Below are positions 15,989-23,912 of a stretch of DNA of 38,484 bases, one piece after another. Position numbers and translations under genes: made by a program. The notes beneath the pieces were generated by a model, which did not search any database, was not told the DNA's origin, and saw nothing but the letters and a program-made list of their open reading frames with translations. Source of the stretch: CAYTCZ01 sp964436315. GTDB lineage: Bacteria; Actinomycetota; Thermoleophilia; Gaiellales; Gaiellaceae. The DNA lies in NCBI GenBank assembly GCA_964436315.1, contig CAYTCZ010000023.1, positions 1 through 38,484 on the forward strand, in the 5' to 3' direction. The first letter of the stretch is position 1; each line of letters opens with the position of its first letter.

Positions 15989-16102
15989 CCGGCTCCGAGT
16001 GAGCTCCAGGAGTCGACGGCGGCTTGCTGCGGTCGCGGGATCCGGCCGTGCTCGCGGCGATGACTCCAGACGACGATCCCTCGCCGATTGGGATCGACCC
16101 AC

Positions 16103-16108
16103 TAGACT
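16103..16108 (+). promoter_or_regulatory. Putative leaderless -10 box (TAGACT)
   Basis: TAGACT is followed by 8 nt and ATG 16117 of the cupin gene, which has no Shine-Dalgarno. This supports 16117 rather than the upstream TTG at 16024. Confidence 0.45.
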
Positions 16109-16116
16109 CCCCGCTC

Positions 16117-16521
16117 ATGCAGTTCAGTCATATCTCAGCGGACGAAGCGGGCGAGGTGTCCGGGGCGCGAGCCGAGAATTTCTCGGGTGCCGTTCGGCTC
16201 CAGCCGATCACCGGCGACCCGTCGCCCGACGGCGTTGAAATCCTCGCGGTGTTCTTCCCGCCGGGGGGCCGCACGCGACCGCACACACATCCGGTGGAGC
16301 AGAGCCTTCACGTGATCGAAGGGACTGGCGTCGTTGCTGTCGAAGGACAGCGGTGGCTCATCAATCCTGGCGATGTCGTCGTCATCCCCGCCGGGCTCTG
16401 GCACTGGCACGGTGCGACGCCTGATTCCGCCATGTGTCACATCTCGATCAAACAGCCGGGCGAGTCCGACTGGAATCAGCCCGACAAGGATTGGGACGAG
16501 TACATGGGTGACCTGAGCTAA
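16117..16521 (+). CDS. Cupin-domain protein with intact metal motif
   Basis: Single cupin of 134 aa. Motif 1 is GGRTRPHTHPVEQSLHVIEGTG, with the HxH pair and the downstream Glu. Motif 2 is NPGDVVVIPAGLWHWHGATP, with the third His. The metal site is thus complete, unlike the cupin at 2979-3344. Many such proteins are annotated as carboxymuconolactone-type or quercetinase-like cupins, but the substrate is not predictable. I chose ATG 16117 because the fold begins there and a TAGACT box sits 8 nt upstream; an in-frame extension to a TTG at 16024 would overlap that box. Confidence 0.85.
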   Translation: MQFSHISADEAGEVSGARAENFSGAVRLQPITGDPSPDGVEILAVFFPPGGRTRPHTHPVEQSLHVIEGTGVVAVEGQRWLINPGDVVVIPAGLWHWHGATPDSAMCHISIKQPGESDWNQPDKDWDEYMGDLS

Positions 16522-16656
16522 CGCGGCGACCCTCGACTCCGATTCGACGCACTTCCGTCGCCTTCCGCGCGACACTTGCGATTGCTTTGACGTTAGGCTC
16601 GAAAGCGGGTGGTGGGCCGGGGTGCCCCGGGAATGAGAGGAGCGGTGAGTTGCCTA

Positions 16657-16902
16657 TCAGCCGGTCAGTGCGTCGGTCCGTCCAGCCATTTCCACGTCGG
16701 TCTCGGTGATCGTTCCCGTGACGTGCGTCCACCAGCGAACGGTGACGTGATTCCAGCTGATTGCGATGTCCGGGTGGTGGTTGTGCTCTTCGGCGAGGTC
16801 GGCAAGGGCGTTGACAAAGCGGATTGAGGCGACGAAGTCATCGAATTCGAACGTCCGCTCGAGCGCACCGTCGATCTCGGCCCAACCGTCTCCTTGCCCC
16901 AT
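16657..16902 (-). CDS. 4a-hydroxytetrahydrobiopterin dehydratase (PCD/DCoH)
   Basis: Protein of 81 aa, slightly shorter than the usual 95-105. The active-site signature EEHNHHPDI is present (the His pair of the [E/D]-x-x-x-H-H-P motif), followed by NHVTVRWWTHVTGTITETD, typical of pterin-4a-carbinolamine dehydratase. It dehydrates the carbinolamine formed by aromatic amino acid hydroxylases, regenerating the pterin cofactor; bacterial copies also occur with molybdopterin-linked roles. No hydroxylase is visible nearby. The N-terminus is short (the usual first helix is partly missing). The ATG at 16902 follows a TAGGCT box at 6 nt, so it is probably leaderless. A CCGGGG-TG-CCCCGG palindrome at 16617-16630 lies between it and the convergent cupin gene. 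Confidence 0.85.
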   Translation of the reverse strand: MGQGDGWAEIDGALERTFEFDDFVASIRFVNALADLAEEHNHHPDIAISWNHVTVRWWTHVTGTITETDVEMAGRTDALTG

Positions 16903-16908
16903 GCCTGA

Positions 16909-16914
16909 AGCCTA
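16909..16914 (-). promoter_or_regulatory. Putative leaderless -10 box (TAGGCT)
   Basis: Minus-strand TAGGCT is followed by 6 nt and the dehydratase ATG. The same hexamer and spacing occur before the amidohydrolase at 34406. Confidence 0.5.
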
Positions 16915-16932
16915 GGCCAGGGGCAGGTCGGT

Positions 16933-17568
16933 TTAGGAATTCCGTTCTCGTCCGTCCTCCTCCTCGGATTCATCCCCATCCCCATCTCTGTGGCCATCCG
17001 CTGAACTCTGTCCAGCTGGTGCATTGGGGCCCACGTCGTGCTCATTCCCGGTTTCCCGGTCGCTCGACTTGAGCTTGCGCTCGACGGCGGCGAGGTGATC
17101 TCCGTCTTCTCCGCGTTCGCCGTCGGTTCGACTTNNNNNNNNNNNNNNNNNNNNNNNNNNNNNNNNNNNNNNNNNNNNNNNNNNNNNNNNNNNNNNNNNN
17201 NNNNNNNNNNNNNNNNNNNNNNNNNNNNNNNNNNCTTGTGACTGGGGCTGTGGCACTGGATCGTCCGATCCCTCGAGTTCGTTGCCATCGGCCGGATCTC
17301 TCGACTCGCCTCGGTGCTGCGAACTGTCCGACGCGGGATCGCCGGAAAAATCGATCAGGGATCGGACTGATTGCGCAGTAGCTCCGTCGTAAGCCACACG
17401 TGCGACGACAATGGTGGCTCGTGCGGGAACGGCGTGAGGGCTCCGAACCGGGGTCGTCCACTCCTCCGGGTCAGAAGCACTAAAGAGCATGTAGAGAAGG
17501 GCTGCGGTCATCGCGGTAGCCACGCAGACCAAGGCCTGCCAGAGAAGCGGCTTTAGCCGAATGCTCAC
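16933..17568 (-). CDS. Single-pass membrane protein interrupted by an assembly gap
   Basis: No recognised family. The part before the gap (17235-17568) starts at GTG 17568 (GAGGGGATCGAGG just upstream). It has one membrane helix (LLWQALVCVATAMTAALLYMLF, about 8-30) followed by a polar extracellular-type region with WTTPVRSPHAVPARATIVVARVAYDGATAQSVRSL. The part after the gap (16933-17134) continues as hydrophilic, Asp/Glu/Gly/Arg low-complexity sequence to a stop at 16933. The 100 N between are a placeholder, so the apparent frame continuity is not evidence that both parts belong to one gene. The N-terminal part is fairly secure; the C-terminal part is weak. Confidence 0.5.
   Translation of the reverse strand: MSIRLKPLLWQALVCVATAMTAALLYMLFSASDPEEWTTPVRSPHAVPARATIVVARVAYDGATAQSVRSLIDFSGDPASDSSQHRGESRDPADGNELEGSDDPVPQPQSQXXXXXXXXXXXXXXXXXXXXXXXXXXXXXXXXXXSRTDGERGEDGDHLAAVERKLKSSDRETGNEHDVGPNAPAGQSSADGHRDGDGDESEEEDGRERNS
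17135..17234. other. Scaffold gap (100 N)
   Basis: Exactly 100 consecutive N, the usual placeholder for a gap of unknown size. Translation, spacing and operon inferences across it are unreliable. Confidence 0.99.
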
Positions 17569-17791
17569 CCTCGATCCCCTCAGCCTCAGGCTAGAGAGGA
17601 GTTGCGCGGAGCGAACCCCCTTTGTAGGCACATCGCGACAGGACGCTTGCGACGTCGGTCGCGGCCTGGTGTCGGAGTCTGCCGCGGATTCTGATATGAA
17701 CGCTCTCGCCTCACAGACCCCGTGCTGGGTGCGGCGGGTGACCGTAAGGCGATGACATGACGCGAGTTCAGAAACGCATGAGGGAGGCGCT

Positions 17792-18790
17792 GTGAAGACC
17801 AGCCTTGGCATCTGGGCCCTTGGCTCGATGGTTACTCGGTTCGTCCCGGGCGGCTATCAACCGCAATTCGCCGACGAGAGCACGGCCGATCGAGTCCGCC
17901 GGGCGGTAACCGGGCTCGGAGATCTCATGGACGACTACGAGTTTCACTATCCGCAGGAGCTCTCCGAAGAGAACATCAACGATGTCCGCGAAGCGTTGGC
18001 CGGCCACGGCATCTACGCCGTAGCCTCGGGACTCCACCTTGACCCGCGATTCGGGCGGGGTGGTCTCGTCTCGCCTGACGAGGAAACGAGGACGGAGGCT
18101 CAAAGGAGAACCGTTGCGGCGGCCGACTTTGCCGGCTCCCTCGGCGCCCACTTCATCGTCTGGCCAGGTATTGAGGGTTACAACTACCCGTTCCAGACTC
18201 CGTATCGGGAGAGTTGGGACTGGTTCATCGAGGGCATCGGGCAGGCGGCCGCGCGCTGTGGAGAACACGGCGTGAAGCTCTTTCTCGAGCACAAGAACTC
18301 GGAACCGGCGATGAAGATCCTGATGCGAAACATTGGAATGACACTGCACGTCATTCACAAGCTGCGCGCAGAAGGCCTCGAGAATGTCCAGGTGAACATG
18401 GACTGGCAGCACCTCATCATGAACGGCGAAAGCCTCGCCGAGTACGCTGCAATGCTCGCGGCCGAGGGGCTTCTTGGCCACCAACACGCGAACTCTGGCT
18501 GGGGGACGTTCGACGATGACAACATGGTCGGCGCGACCGCGTTCATGGAAACGCTCGAACTAGCGGTCGAGTTCCGCCGGGTGGGCTACGGGGACAACGG
18601 CGAGCGACTCGGGTTCGATCTCTATCCGTACACAGAGGATGCGATCGAAGCGGTTCGGCGTAGCGTGATCCACTGGAGATTCATCGAAGCCGTGGCGGCC
18701 AAGATCGACGACGACGCACTCCGGACGGCCCAGATGAAGAAAGACGCCGTAGCCGCATACGAGATCGTTTACCAAGCCCTGGGTGCTTAA
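17792..18790 (+). CDS. Xylose-isomerase-like TIM-barrel sugar isomerase
   Basis: Protein of 332 aa in the AP-endonuclease-2/xylose isomerase superfamily. Metal- and substrate-site motifs resemble XylA-type enzymes: FLEHKNSEP (E166, K168, E171), VNMDWQHLIM (D204, H207), GHQHANSGWGTFDDDNMVG (H230, H232, D241-D243) and FDLYPYTED. It probably isomerises an aldose to a ketose, using divalent metal. At 332 aa it is shorter than true XylA (about 390), so xylose is likely but not certain. The start is GTG with GGGAGG 4 nt upstream. It heads the sugar cluster that includes a binding protein and xylulokinase. Its stop overlaps by 4 bp the end of a broken SDR gene on the other strand. Confidence 0.85.
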   Translation: MKTSLGIWALGSMVTRFVPGGYQPQFADESTADRVRRAVTGLGDLMDDYEFHYPQELSEENINDVREALAGHGIYAVASGLHLDPRFGRGGLVSPDEETRTEAQRRTVAAADFAGSLGAHFIVWPGIEGYNYPFQTPYRESWDWFIEGIGQAAARCGEHGVKLFLEHKNSEPAMKILMRNIGMTLHVIHKLRAEGLENVQVNMDWQHLIMNGESLAEYAAMLAAEGLLGHQHANSGWGTFDDDNMVGATAFMETLELAVEFRRVGYGDNGERLGFDLYPYTEDAIEAVRRSVIHWRFIEAVAAKIDDDALRTAQMKKDAVAAYEIVYQALGA

Positions 18791-19412
18791 GAACTCGTTT
18801 CACAATGATCGAGAGCCAACGACTTGGAGAATCCCCAGACAGCGTGCTTCGACGTCGTGTAGTGAGACAGCCCTTCTGAGACCGGATGCACCGCGTTGAT
18901 CGATGTCACGTTGATGATCGACCCGCCACTCCCCTGTTCCAGCATCTGAACGACGCCGGCCCGGGTACAGAGGACGGTCCCTAACGTTGATGGAGACGAT
19001 CCGTCGGAACTCGTCGGGCTCGAGACCCTGACGCTGATGATTTGAGAAGACGCCCGCGTTGTTGACGAGAATGTCATAGGCAGCCGAACTTCTTCACCGT
19101 GAGGTCAACAAAGCGGCGAGCGTCGTCAGGATGTCGCACATCTCCTGAGACAGCTAGCGCCTGTCCGTCCGCGCTCTCGATTCGATCGACAGCAGAGGCA
19201 ACCTTGTCGGAGCTCGGGCCAACGACTGTGACGCGAGCTCCTGCCTCAGCGAGCCGCCGGGCACACGCGAATCCGAGGCCCTGCCCGGCGCCCGTGACGA
19301 GCGCAACGCGCCCGGAGAGATCGATCAGCTCGGCGAGCGATGCATCGCGGAGAGCCTCCGCCTTGAGGTCATCGCTTGTAGGGTCTCCGCGCCAGAATGT
19401 CCACCTCAGCAT
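18787..19412 (-). pseudogene. Broken short-chain dehydrogenase/reductase (two frameshifts, 3' truncation)
   Basis: An SDR can be traced in three frames. The N-terminal part (from ATG 19412) carries VALVTGAGQGLGFACARRLAEAG up to KKFGC. After a frameshift near 19076 comes YDILVNNAGVFSNHQ...IVSINV; after a second near 18981 comes GTVLCTRAGVVQMLEQGSGGSIINVTS. The catalytic block Ser...YTTSK (SHYTTSKHAVWGFSKSLALDH) then follows. The protein stops abruptly a few residues after LALDH, so the normal last 80 or so residues are absent and the end runs into the isomerase terminus. Two indels plus truncation favour a genuine pseudogene over a single sequencing error. It was presumably a sugar or polyol dehydrogenase of this cluster (inference). 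Confidence 0.8.
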
Positions 19413-19464
19413 ATGACCACTCGTGCGCGCGCGAGGTGTTCGCCTACACGATGGAGGTGGACCG

Positions 19465-20964
19465 ATGAGTCCGACGCAGGGCGGCGTCCTTCGAGAGGGC
19501 TTCGACTACGATTTCTCCCGCGCCGATCCTGCGACCGGGATGCACGTCGATCCGGCCGCGTGCGCGATGTACGAGACTGCGACGCTCGCAGACGCCTCGG
19601 GCGTGTTGGGACCCATGCTCGCCGAGAACTGGACGGTTAGCGATGACGGGATAACGTGGCGCTTTCGTATCAAGCCGCGCGCCAGATTCCACTCCGGCGA
19701 CGCCTGTGACGCTGGGGCGTGTGTGGCCGCATACCGACTTCAGAGCGATCCGACCGTTTCGCCCATTCTGGCATTCTTCTGGGCGGCAGTTGCCCAGATC
19801 GATGCCGACGGCGATGACGTGGTGTTCCGACTACACCATCCCTTCGCCGGATTCCCATCGCTACTCCGATCCTGGCACGCGGGGGTTCACAATCAAGCGA
19901 CCCGCGAAGCCGTCGGCGAGGCCTACGGGTACTCGACCGTCGACGGAACCGGGCCATTTCGACTCGAGGTCCTCCGACCCGGCGAGGTTCTCGAGGTGAG
20001 CCGCTGGGACGAGTACCCCGGATCGATTGTCGACTGGTTCGAGAACGAGGGGCCCGCCTATCTCGACGGGGTTCGCTGGATTCCGCTTCTGGACGAAGAC
20101 GGTCGCGCCGCCGCCCTGGAGGAAGACGAGGTGGACTGCATCCAGAACCCGTCATTCCTACACGTCGAGCGGTTGCGCGAGAATCCCGAGCTGCGTGTGA
20201 TCACGTACCAGCAGTCGTCCGAGGCCTACCTGGCGGTTGACCATCAGACGGAGCGACTCGGCTTCCACGATCAGCGAGTCCGCCAAGCACTCTCCCACGC
20301 GATCGATCGGCAAGCAATCGTCACGCAGGACCTCGCGGGCAACGGCTGGCCGGCGTACGGCCCGATTCCGTCGGGTTCGGCCTGGTACGCGGCCGAGGTC
20401 GAGCGCTTCAACACCTTTGATCTCGAGGCAGCGAACCGGCTTCTTGACGAGGCGGGCTTCCCTCGCGGCAACGACGGGGTTCGACTCCGCTTCACTGCTC
20501 TTGTCGTCGAGGACACCACCGTGCGACGTGTCGCTCGCTCAATCGTTGAGATGTTCGATCGGATCGGCGTCGTCCTCGAACTCCAGCCGATCGACGGGTT
20601 CGGGCCATTCTACGCGGCGCTCGACGATCATCCCGAGGCCTTTATTGCGAAGTGGTTCTGGCCTGATCCGGTCGACGAGATCATCGGCTTCATCACATCA
20701 TGGTCTCATGCTGGGCCGAACTGGCAGCGGGCAGCCATTCCCGCGATCGACGAGGCATGCCGACGGTGGCTGGAGGCACCCGACGACGAATCGCTCGTGC
20801 GGGCTGCGACCGAGATCCAGCTCCTCTCGGCAGAGCATCTCCCGTTCATTCCGCTCTACTCACCGGCGGCAGTCTGGGCTCATCACCGCCGCGTTCACGG
20901 TTGGAAGCCGACCCCGACCAATCTCTACCCCTTCTACAACGACGTGTTCTTGAGCGCCCAATGA
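19465..20964 (+). CDS. ABC transporter family 5 (peptide/sugar) solute-binding protein without signal peptide
   Basis: SBP_bac_5 protein of 499 aa. Family hallmarks are GPMLAENWTVSDDGITWRFRIKPRARFHSGD, DGTGPFRLE, RVRQALSHAIDRQAIV and SAEHLPFIPLYSP. Such proteins normally deliver oligopeptides or sugars to a permease from outside the membrane and carry a signal or lipoprotein sequence. This one starts MSPTQGGVLREGFDYDF directly with the mature domain. ATG 19465 has a superb Shine-Dalgarno (GGAGGTGG, 19453-19460), and neither it nor the short upstream extension encodes a hydrophobic segment. No permease or ATPase gene is near. It is either cytoplasmic, or it has lost its export signal. Its stop overlaps the xylulokinase start (ATGA). 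Confidence 0.85.
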   Translation: MSPTQGGVLREGFDYDFSRADPATGMHVDPAACAMYETATLADASGVLGPMLAENWTVSDDGITWRFRIKPRARFHSGDACDAGACVAAYRLQSDPTVSPILAFFWAAVAQIDADGDDVVFRLHHPFAGFPSLLRSWHAGVHNQATREAVGEAYGYSTVDGTGPFRLEVLRPGEVLEVSRWDEYPGSIVDWFENEGPAYLDGVRWIPLLDEDGRAAALEEDEVDCIQNPSFLHVERLRENPELRVITYQQSSEAYLAVDHQTERLGFHDQRVRQALSHAIDRQAIVTQDLAGNGWPAYGPIPSGSAWYAAEVERFNTFDLEAANRLLDEAGFPRGNDGVRLRFTALVVEDTTVRRVARSIVEMFDRIGVVLELQPIDGFGPFYAALDDHPEAFIAKWFWPDPVDEIIGFITSWSHAGPNWQRAAIPAIDEACRRWLEAPDDESLVRAATEIQLLSAEHLPFIPLYSPAAVWAHHRRVHGWKPTPTNLYPFYNDVFLSAQ

Positions 20965-22394
20965 CCGCGATCGTTGGACTTGACGTCGGCACGACCGGTC
21001 TCAAGGCGATCGCGATCTCTGAAGGTGGCGAGATCCTTGATCGCCGGGAGGAGGAATACCCGCTGTCGATTCCCCAGCCAGGGTGGGCCGAGCAGGATCC
21101 CGAGGACTGGTGGAGGGCAACCGAGACGGTCCTGGCACAGCTCGAAGTCGACGAGATCGCCGGCATTGGCCTCAGCGGACAGATGCACGGCCTCGTCGCG
21201 CTCGACGAGTCGGATCGCGTCCTACGGCCGGCCATCCTCTGGAACGACCAGCGGACGGCCGCGGAGTGTGACGAGATCGAAGCGAGACTCGGTCTCGATC
21301 GACTGATCGCATTGACGGGCAACCGGGCGCTGACGGGGTTCACCGCGCCAAAGCTCTTGTGGCTCCGCAACCAGGAGCCTGGCGTCTACGAACGTCTCGC
21401 GACGATGTTGCTTCCGAAGGACTATGTCCGCTTGCGCCTGACGGGAGAACGCGCCATTGACGTGGCTGACGCGTCGGGAACGCTCCTGTTCGATGTCGCA
21501 CACCGAGGCTGGAGCCTGGAGGTCCTCGAGCAACTCGATCTGGATCCACAGATCCTTCCGACCGCGCTCGAGTCTCCGGCAATCTCGGGATTGACGGGCG
21601 TCGGCGTTCCCGTAGCCGCAGGTGCGGGAGACCAAGCTGCCGGCGCACTTGGTGTCGGTGTCGATTGCCCCGGACCGTTGAGCATCGCCCTCGGCACGTC
21701 TGGTGTCGTCTTTGCCGCGCTGCCGGCCTTCGCGGCCGACGCTCAGGCACGAGTTCACTCCTTCTGCCATGCGGTTCCCAACGGGTGGCATGCGATGGGG
21801 GTCATGCTCTCGGCTGCCGGCTCTCTTCGCTGGCTCCGCGACGCAGTTGCTCCGGGCGCCGACTATGCGACGCTCATTGCGGGGGCGGAGGAGTGGGAGC
21901 CGGGCTCCGAAGGTCTGGTCTTTCTCCCGTACCTCGCGGGCGAGCGCACGCCGCACGCCGATCCGGACGCCCGCGGTGCTTTCGTCGGACTGACCCTCAG
22001 ACACGATCGCGGGGCGCTCGTCCGAGCAGTCCTCGAGGGCGTTGCCTTCGGTCTGCGCGACTCGCTCGAGCTGCTTTGCGACCTCGGCGTCGAGCCAAGG
22101 ATCGGGCGCGTGTCCGGAGGTGGCGCCCGGAACGAGCTCTGGCTTCGGATCATCGCTTCGGTTCTCGGGATTCCGCTCGAACGGATGCGCGTCGAAGAGG
22201 GCGCTGCCTACGGGGCAGCTCTCCTCGGCGGGGTTGCCGGGGGCGTGTTTGAGGACGTCCATGAGGCCGTCGACTCGTGTGTTCAGACGGTCGAGGTCGT
22301 CGAACCGGACTCGGCGTGGCACGAGATCTACAGTGAACGGTACGGCTGCTTTCGCGACCTGTATCCAGCGCTCGAATCAGTGGGAGAACAGTGA
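20961..22394 (+). CDS. xylB: Xylulokinase (FGGY family)
   Basis: FGGY sugar kinase of 477 aa. It begins with the phosphate-1 motif AIVGLDVGTTGLKAIAI. Xylulokinase-type motifs include PGWAEQDPEDWW, IGLSGQMHGLVALD, LRPAILWNDQRT and GFTAPKLLWLRNQEP, with a second domain containing VAAGAGDQAAGALGVG, LGTSGVV, YLAGERTPHADPDARG and RVSGGGARNELW. D-xylulose phosphorylation to xylulose 5-phosphate is the expected reaction, with the isomerase at 17792 as the preceding step. ATG 20961 overlaps the binding-protein stop by 4 nt, and its own stop overlaps the next gene's GTG by 4 nt, so the three are translationally coupled. All catalytic motifs look intact. Confidence 0.92.
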   Translation: MTAIVGLDVGTTGLKAIAISEGGEILDRREEEYPLSIPQPGWAEQDPEDWWRATETVLAQLEVDEIAGIGLSGQMHGLVALDESDRVLRPAILWNDQRTAAECDEIEARLGLDRLIALTGNRALTGFTAPKLLWLRNQEPGVYERLATMLLPKDYVRLRLTGERAIDVADASGTLLFDVAHRGWSLEVLEQLDLDPQILPTALESPAISGLTGVGVPVAAGAGDQAAGALGVGVDCPGPLSIALGTSGVVFAALPAFAADAQARVHSFCHAVPNGWHAMGVMLSAAGSLRWLRDAVAPGADYATLIAGAEEWEPGSEGLVFLPYLAGERTPHADPDARGAFVGLTLRHDRGALVRAVLEGVAFGLRDSLELLCDLGVEPRIGRVSGGGARNELWLRIIASVLGIPLERMRVEEGAAYGAALLGGVAGGVFEDVHEAVDSCVQTVEVVEPDSAWHEIYSERYGCFRDLYPALESVGEQ

Positions 22395-23102
22395 GCGTTC
22401 TCGAGGGCCGCGTCGCCTTCATCACCGGAGCCAGCAGAGGAATTGGATCGTCGGTCGCCCGGGCGCTATCTGAGCACGGCGTTCGGCTCGGACTCGCGTC
22501 CCGCACCGGCGTCGACCTTGGTCTTGCGACTGCCGTGGCCGCCGCCTGCGACGTCCGCGACCGAGCTCAGATCGAATCGCTGGCAGGGACAACCGCGTCG
22601 GAGTTCGGCGGCCTCGACATCGTCGTTGCAAACGCGGGAGTGGGCGCGTACGGCTCCTTCATAGATCTCAGCCAAGAGCACCTCGAAGAGATGGTCGACA
22701 CCAACGTGAAGGGGACGCTCTACACCGTCCGAGCCACGCTGCCCTATCTCATGCAGAGCGATGCCGCCGACCTGATCATCGTAGCGTCCGAGGCCGGTCG
22801 GCGAGCTCCACCGCTCCGTGCTTTACAGTTCGACGCAGTTTGCCCAGGTCAGCCTTACGCGGGCGCTCGACCACGAGCTGCGCGAGCTGGGTATCCGCTG
22901 TACCAACGTCTGTCCTGGTGGGGTCGCTACCACTTTCGCGATGGGCGATGGACGGGGACGAACTCCGGACATGCCCGAGCCCCAACGAATGATGCGCGCT
23001 GACGATGTCGCCGAGGCTGTTCTCTTCGTTCTGACCCAGCCGCGCGAGCTACGCATTCTCGAGCTGGGTTTCCGCTCGCTGAGTGAGGAATCCTGGGCGT
23101 AG
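22391..23102 (+). pseudogene. Frameshifted short-chain dehydrogenase/reductase
   Basis: The first part (22391 to about 22817) has GRVAFITGASRGIGSSVARALSEHG, NAGVG and LIIVASEAGRR. A one-base frameshift near 22818 then leads to the second part (LYSSTQFAQVSLTRALDHELRELGIRCTNVCPGGVATTFAMG...DDVAEAVLFVLTQP), ending at 23102 with SEESWA. Together they make a near full-length SDR of about 235 aa. At the active site the usual YxxxK reads YSSTQ, so the catalytic Lys is replaced by Gln. That argues for decay, not only a sequencing indel. The GTG start overlaps the xylB stop by four bases (GTGA), so it belongs to the sugar operon. Confidence 0.8.
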
Positions 23103-23106
23103 GGTG

Positions 23107-23523
23107 TTACGGAAGCACGACTGTCAAGGTGCCGCCGCCGTAGCCGTTCACGAGATCACGTCCCTCGATCACGACCTCGGTGACATCAGCCGGGATGGCG
23201 ACGCCAGTCTGCGTTCGCGTAAACGGCTGCTCGCTGGCGTGGTCGTGAGTCAGCGTGTGCTCCCCGAACACGGTTCCGTCGGGGCCGACAATCCGCCACC
23301 CGTCCGCGTATCTCTCCGGCGTGTCGTAAGGCGAACTCACAGTCACGCGGAAAGTGAAGGTCTCGTCGACTCGTTCCACATCCGCGGCGACGATGTCGGG
23401 GAAGCGCTGCTGCGCCTCGGCTGGCTCGGCTCCGGTCATCTCGTCAGAACCACCACACGCGGCTGCGAGCAACCCGAGCGCAACGACCGCTGCTAGTCGG
23501 AGAAGTTGTCTCGCGGTCTGCAT
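23107..23523 (-). CDS. Small lipoprotein
   Basis: Protein of 138 aa with a type II signal peptide: MQTARQLLRLAAVVALGLLAAAC, lipobox LAAAC with C23 as the lipidated residue, then GGSDE. The mature part is an all-beta-looking domain (FTFRVTVSSPYDTPERYADGWRIVGPDGTVFGEHTLTHDH...TEVVIEGRDLVNGYGGGTLTV), reminiscent of small Ig-like extracytoplasmic modules. Function unknown. It lies 11 nt after the JAMM peptidase stop and is the last gene of the cysteine operon as seen. I chose ATG 23523 because the signal peptide starts there; the longer frame lies inside the JAMM gene. Confidence 0.82.
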   Translation of the reverse strand: MQTARQLLRLAAVVALGLLAAACGGSDEMTGAEPAEAQQRFPDIVAADVERVDETFTFRVTVSSPYDTPERYADGWRIVGPDGTVFGEHTLTHDHASEQPFTRTQTGVAIPADVTEVVIEGRDLVNGYGGGTLTVVLP

Positions 23524-23534
23524 GCTGGCCACAG

Positions 23535-23912
23535 CTACTCCGTCAGTTCTTCCGGTTCGACGTTGCCATCGTCGATTCGCCAGGCGGCGAGTTCTCCCGT
23601 TCGCAGATTCAGGATGACGTAGGGAAGTCCCTCCCACTGGCCGATGTTCTCGACGTCCGTTCGGGAGGGACGCGGTGGGCTTGAGATGTGGGAGTGAAAG
23701 ATCGCGATTTCAAAGCCATCGTCCCAGAGGTCCATCCACAGCTGTGGCTCAACCTCGAGTTGGAAGTGGTACGGGCTTGGCTCGACGTTGCGGCCGGGGA
23801 TGTATCGCTCGGCGGTGCCGTCGCGGATCGCGATGATGCCGCACGCCTCGTTTGGCTTCTCGGCCTCGGCGTGCTCGACGATCGCGTCGCGCACGGCCGC
23901 GGGGATCACCAC
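23535..23912 (-). CDS. mec: JAMM/MPN+ metallopeptidase (Mec-like, CysO-cysteine peptidase)
   Basis: JAB1/MPN+ domain of 125 aa with a complete zinc site: E22 (NEACGIIA), H73-S-H75, seven residues, S83-x-x-D86 (FHSHISSPPRPSRTD). In Mycobacterium tuberculosis the equivalent Mec cleaves cysteine from the CysO-cysteine adduct, i.e. it acts after a ubiquitin-like Gly-Gly. GTG 23912 overlaps the CysM end by 7 nt (GTG 23909 would overlap by 4), so it is translationally coupled to its presumed substrate gene. Because CysO here is fused to CysM, this peptidase is also a candidate to cut the fusion after its internal Gly-Gly (inference). Confidence 0.9.
   Translation of the reverse strand: MVIPAAVRDAIVEHAEAEKPNEACGIIAIRDGTAERYIPGRNVEPSPYHFQLEVEPQLWMDLWDDGFEIAIFHSHISSPPRPSRTDVENIGQWEGLPYVILNLRTGELAAWRIDDGNVEPEELTE

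Noticed and set aside
16024..16116. TTG-started extension of the second cupin
   Set aside because: The added 31 residues are unconserved in character and overlap the putative TAGACT promoter box.
16665..17288. Long frames reading through the N stretch
   Set aside because: The 100 N are a placeholder of unknown true length, so frame continuity across it is meaningless.
20700..20960. N-terminal extension of xylulokinase
   Set aside because: FGGY kinases begin at the GLDVGTT motif; ATG 20961 overlaps the previous stop, and the extension is a shadow of the binding-protein gene.
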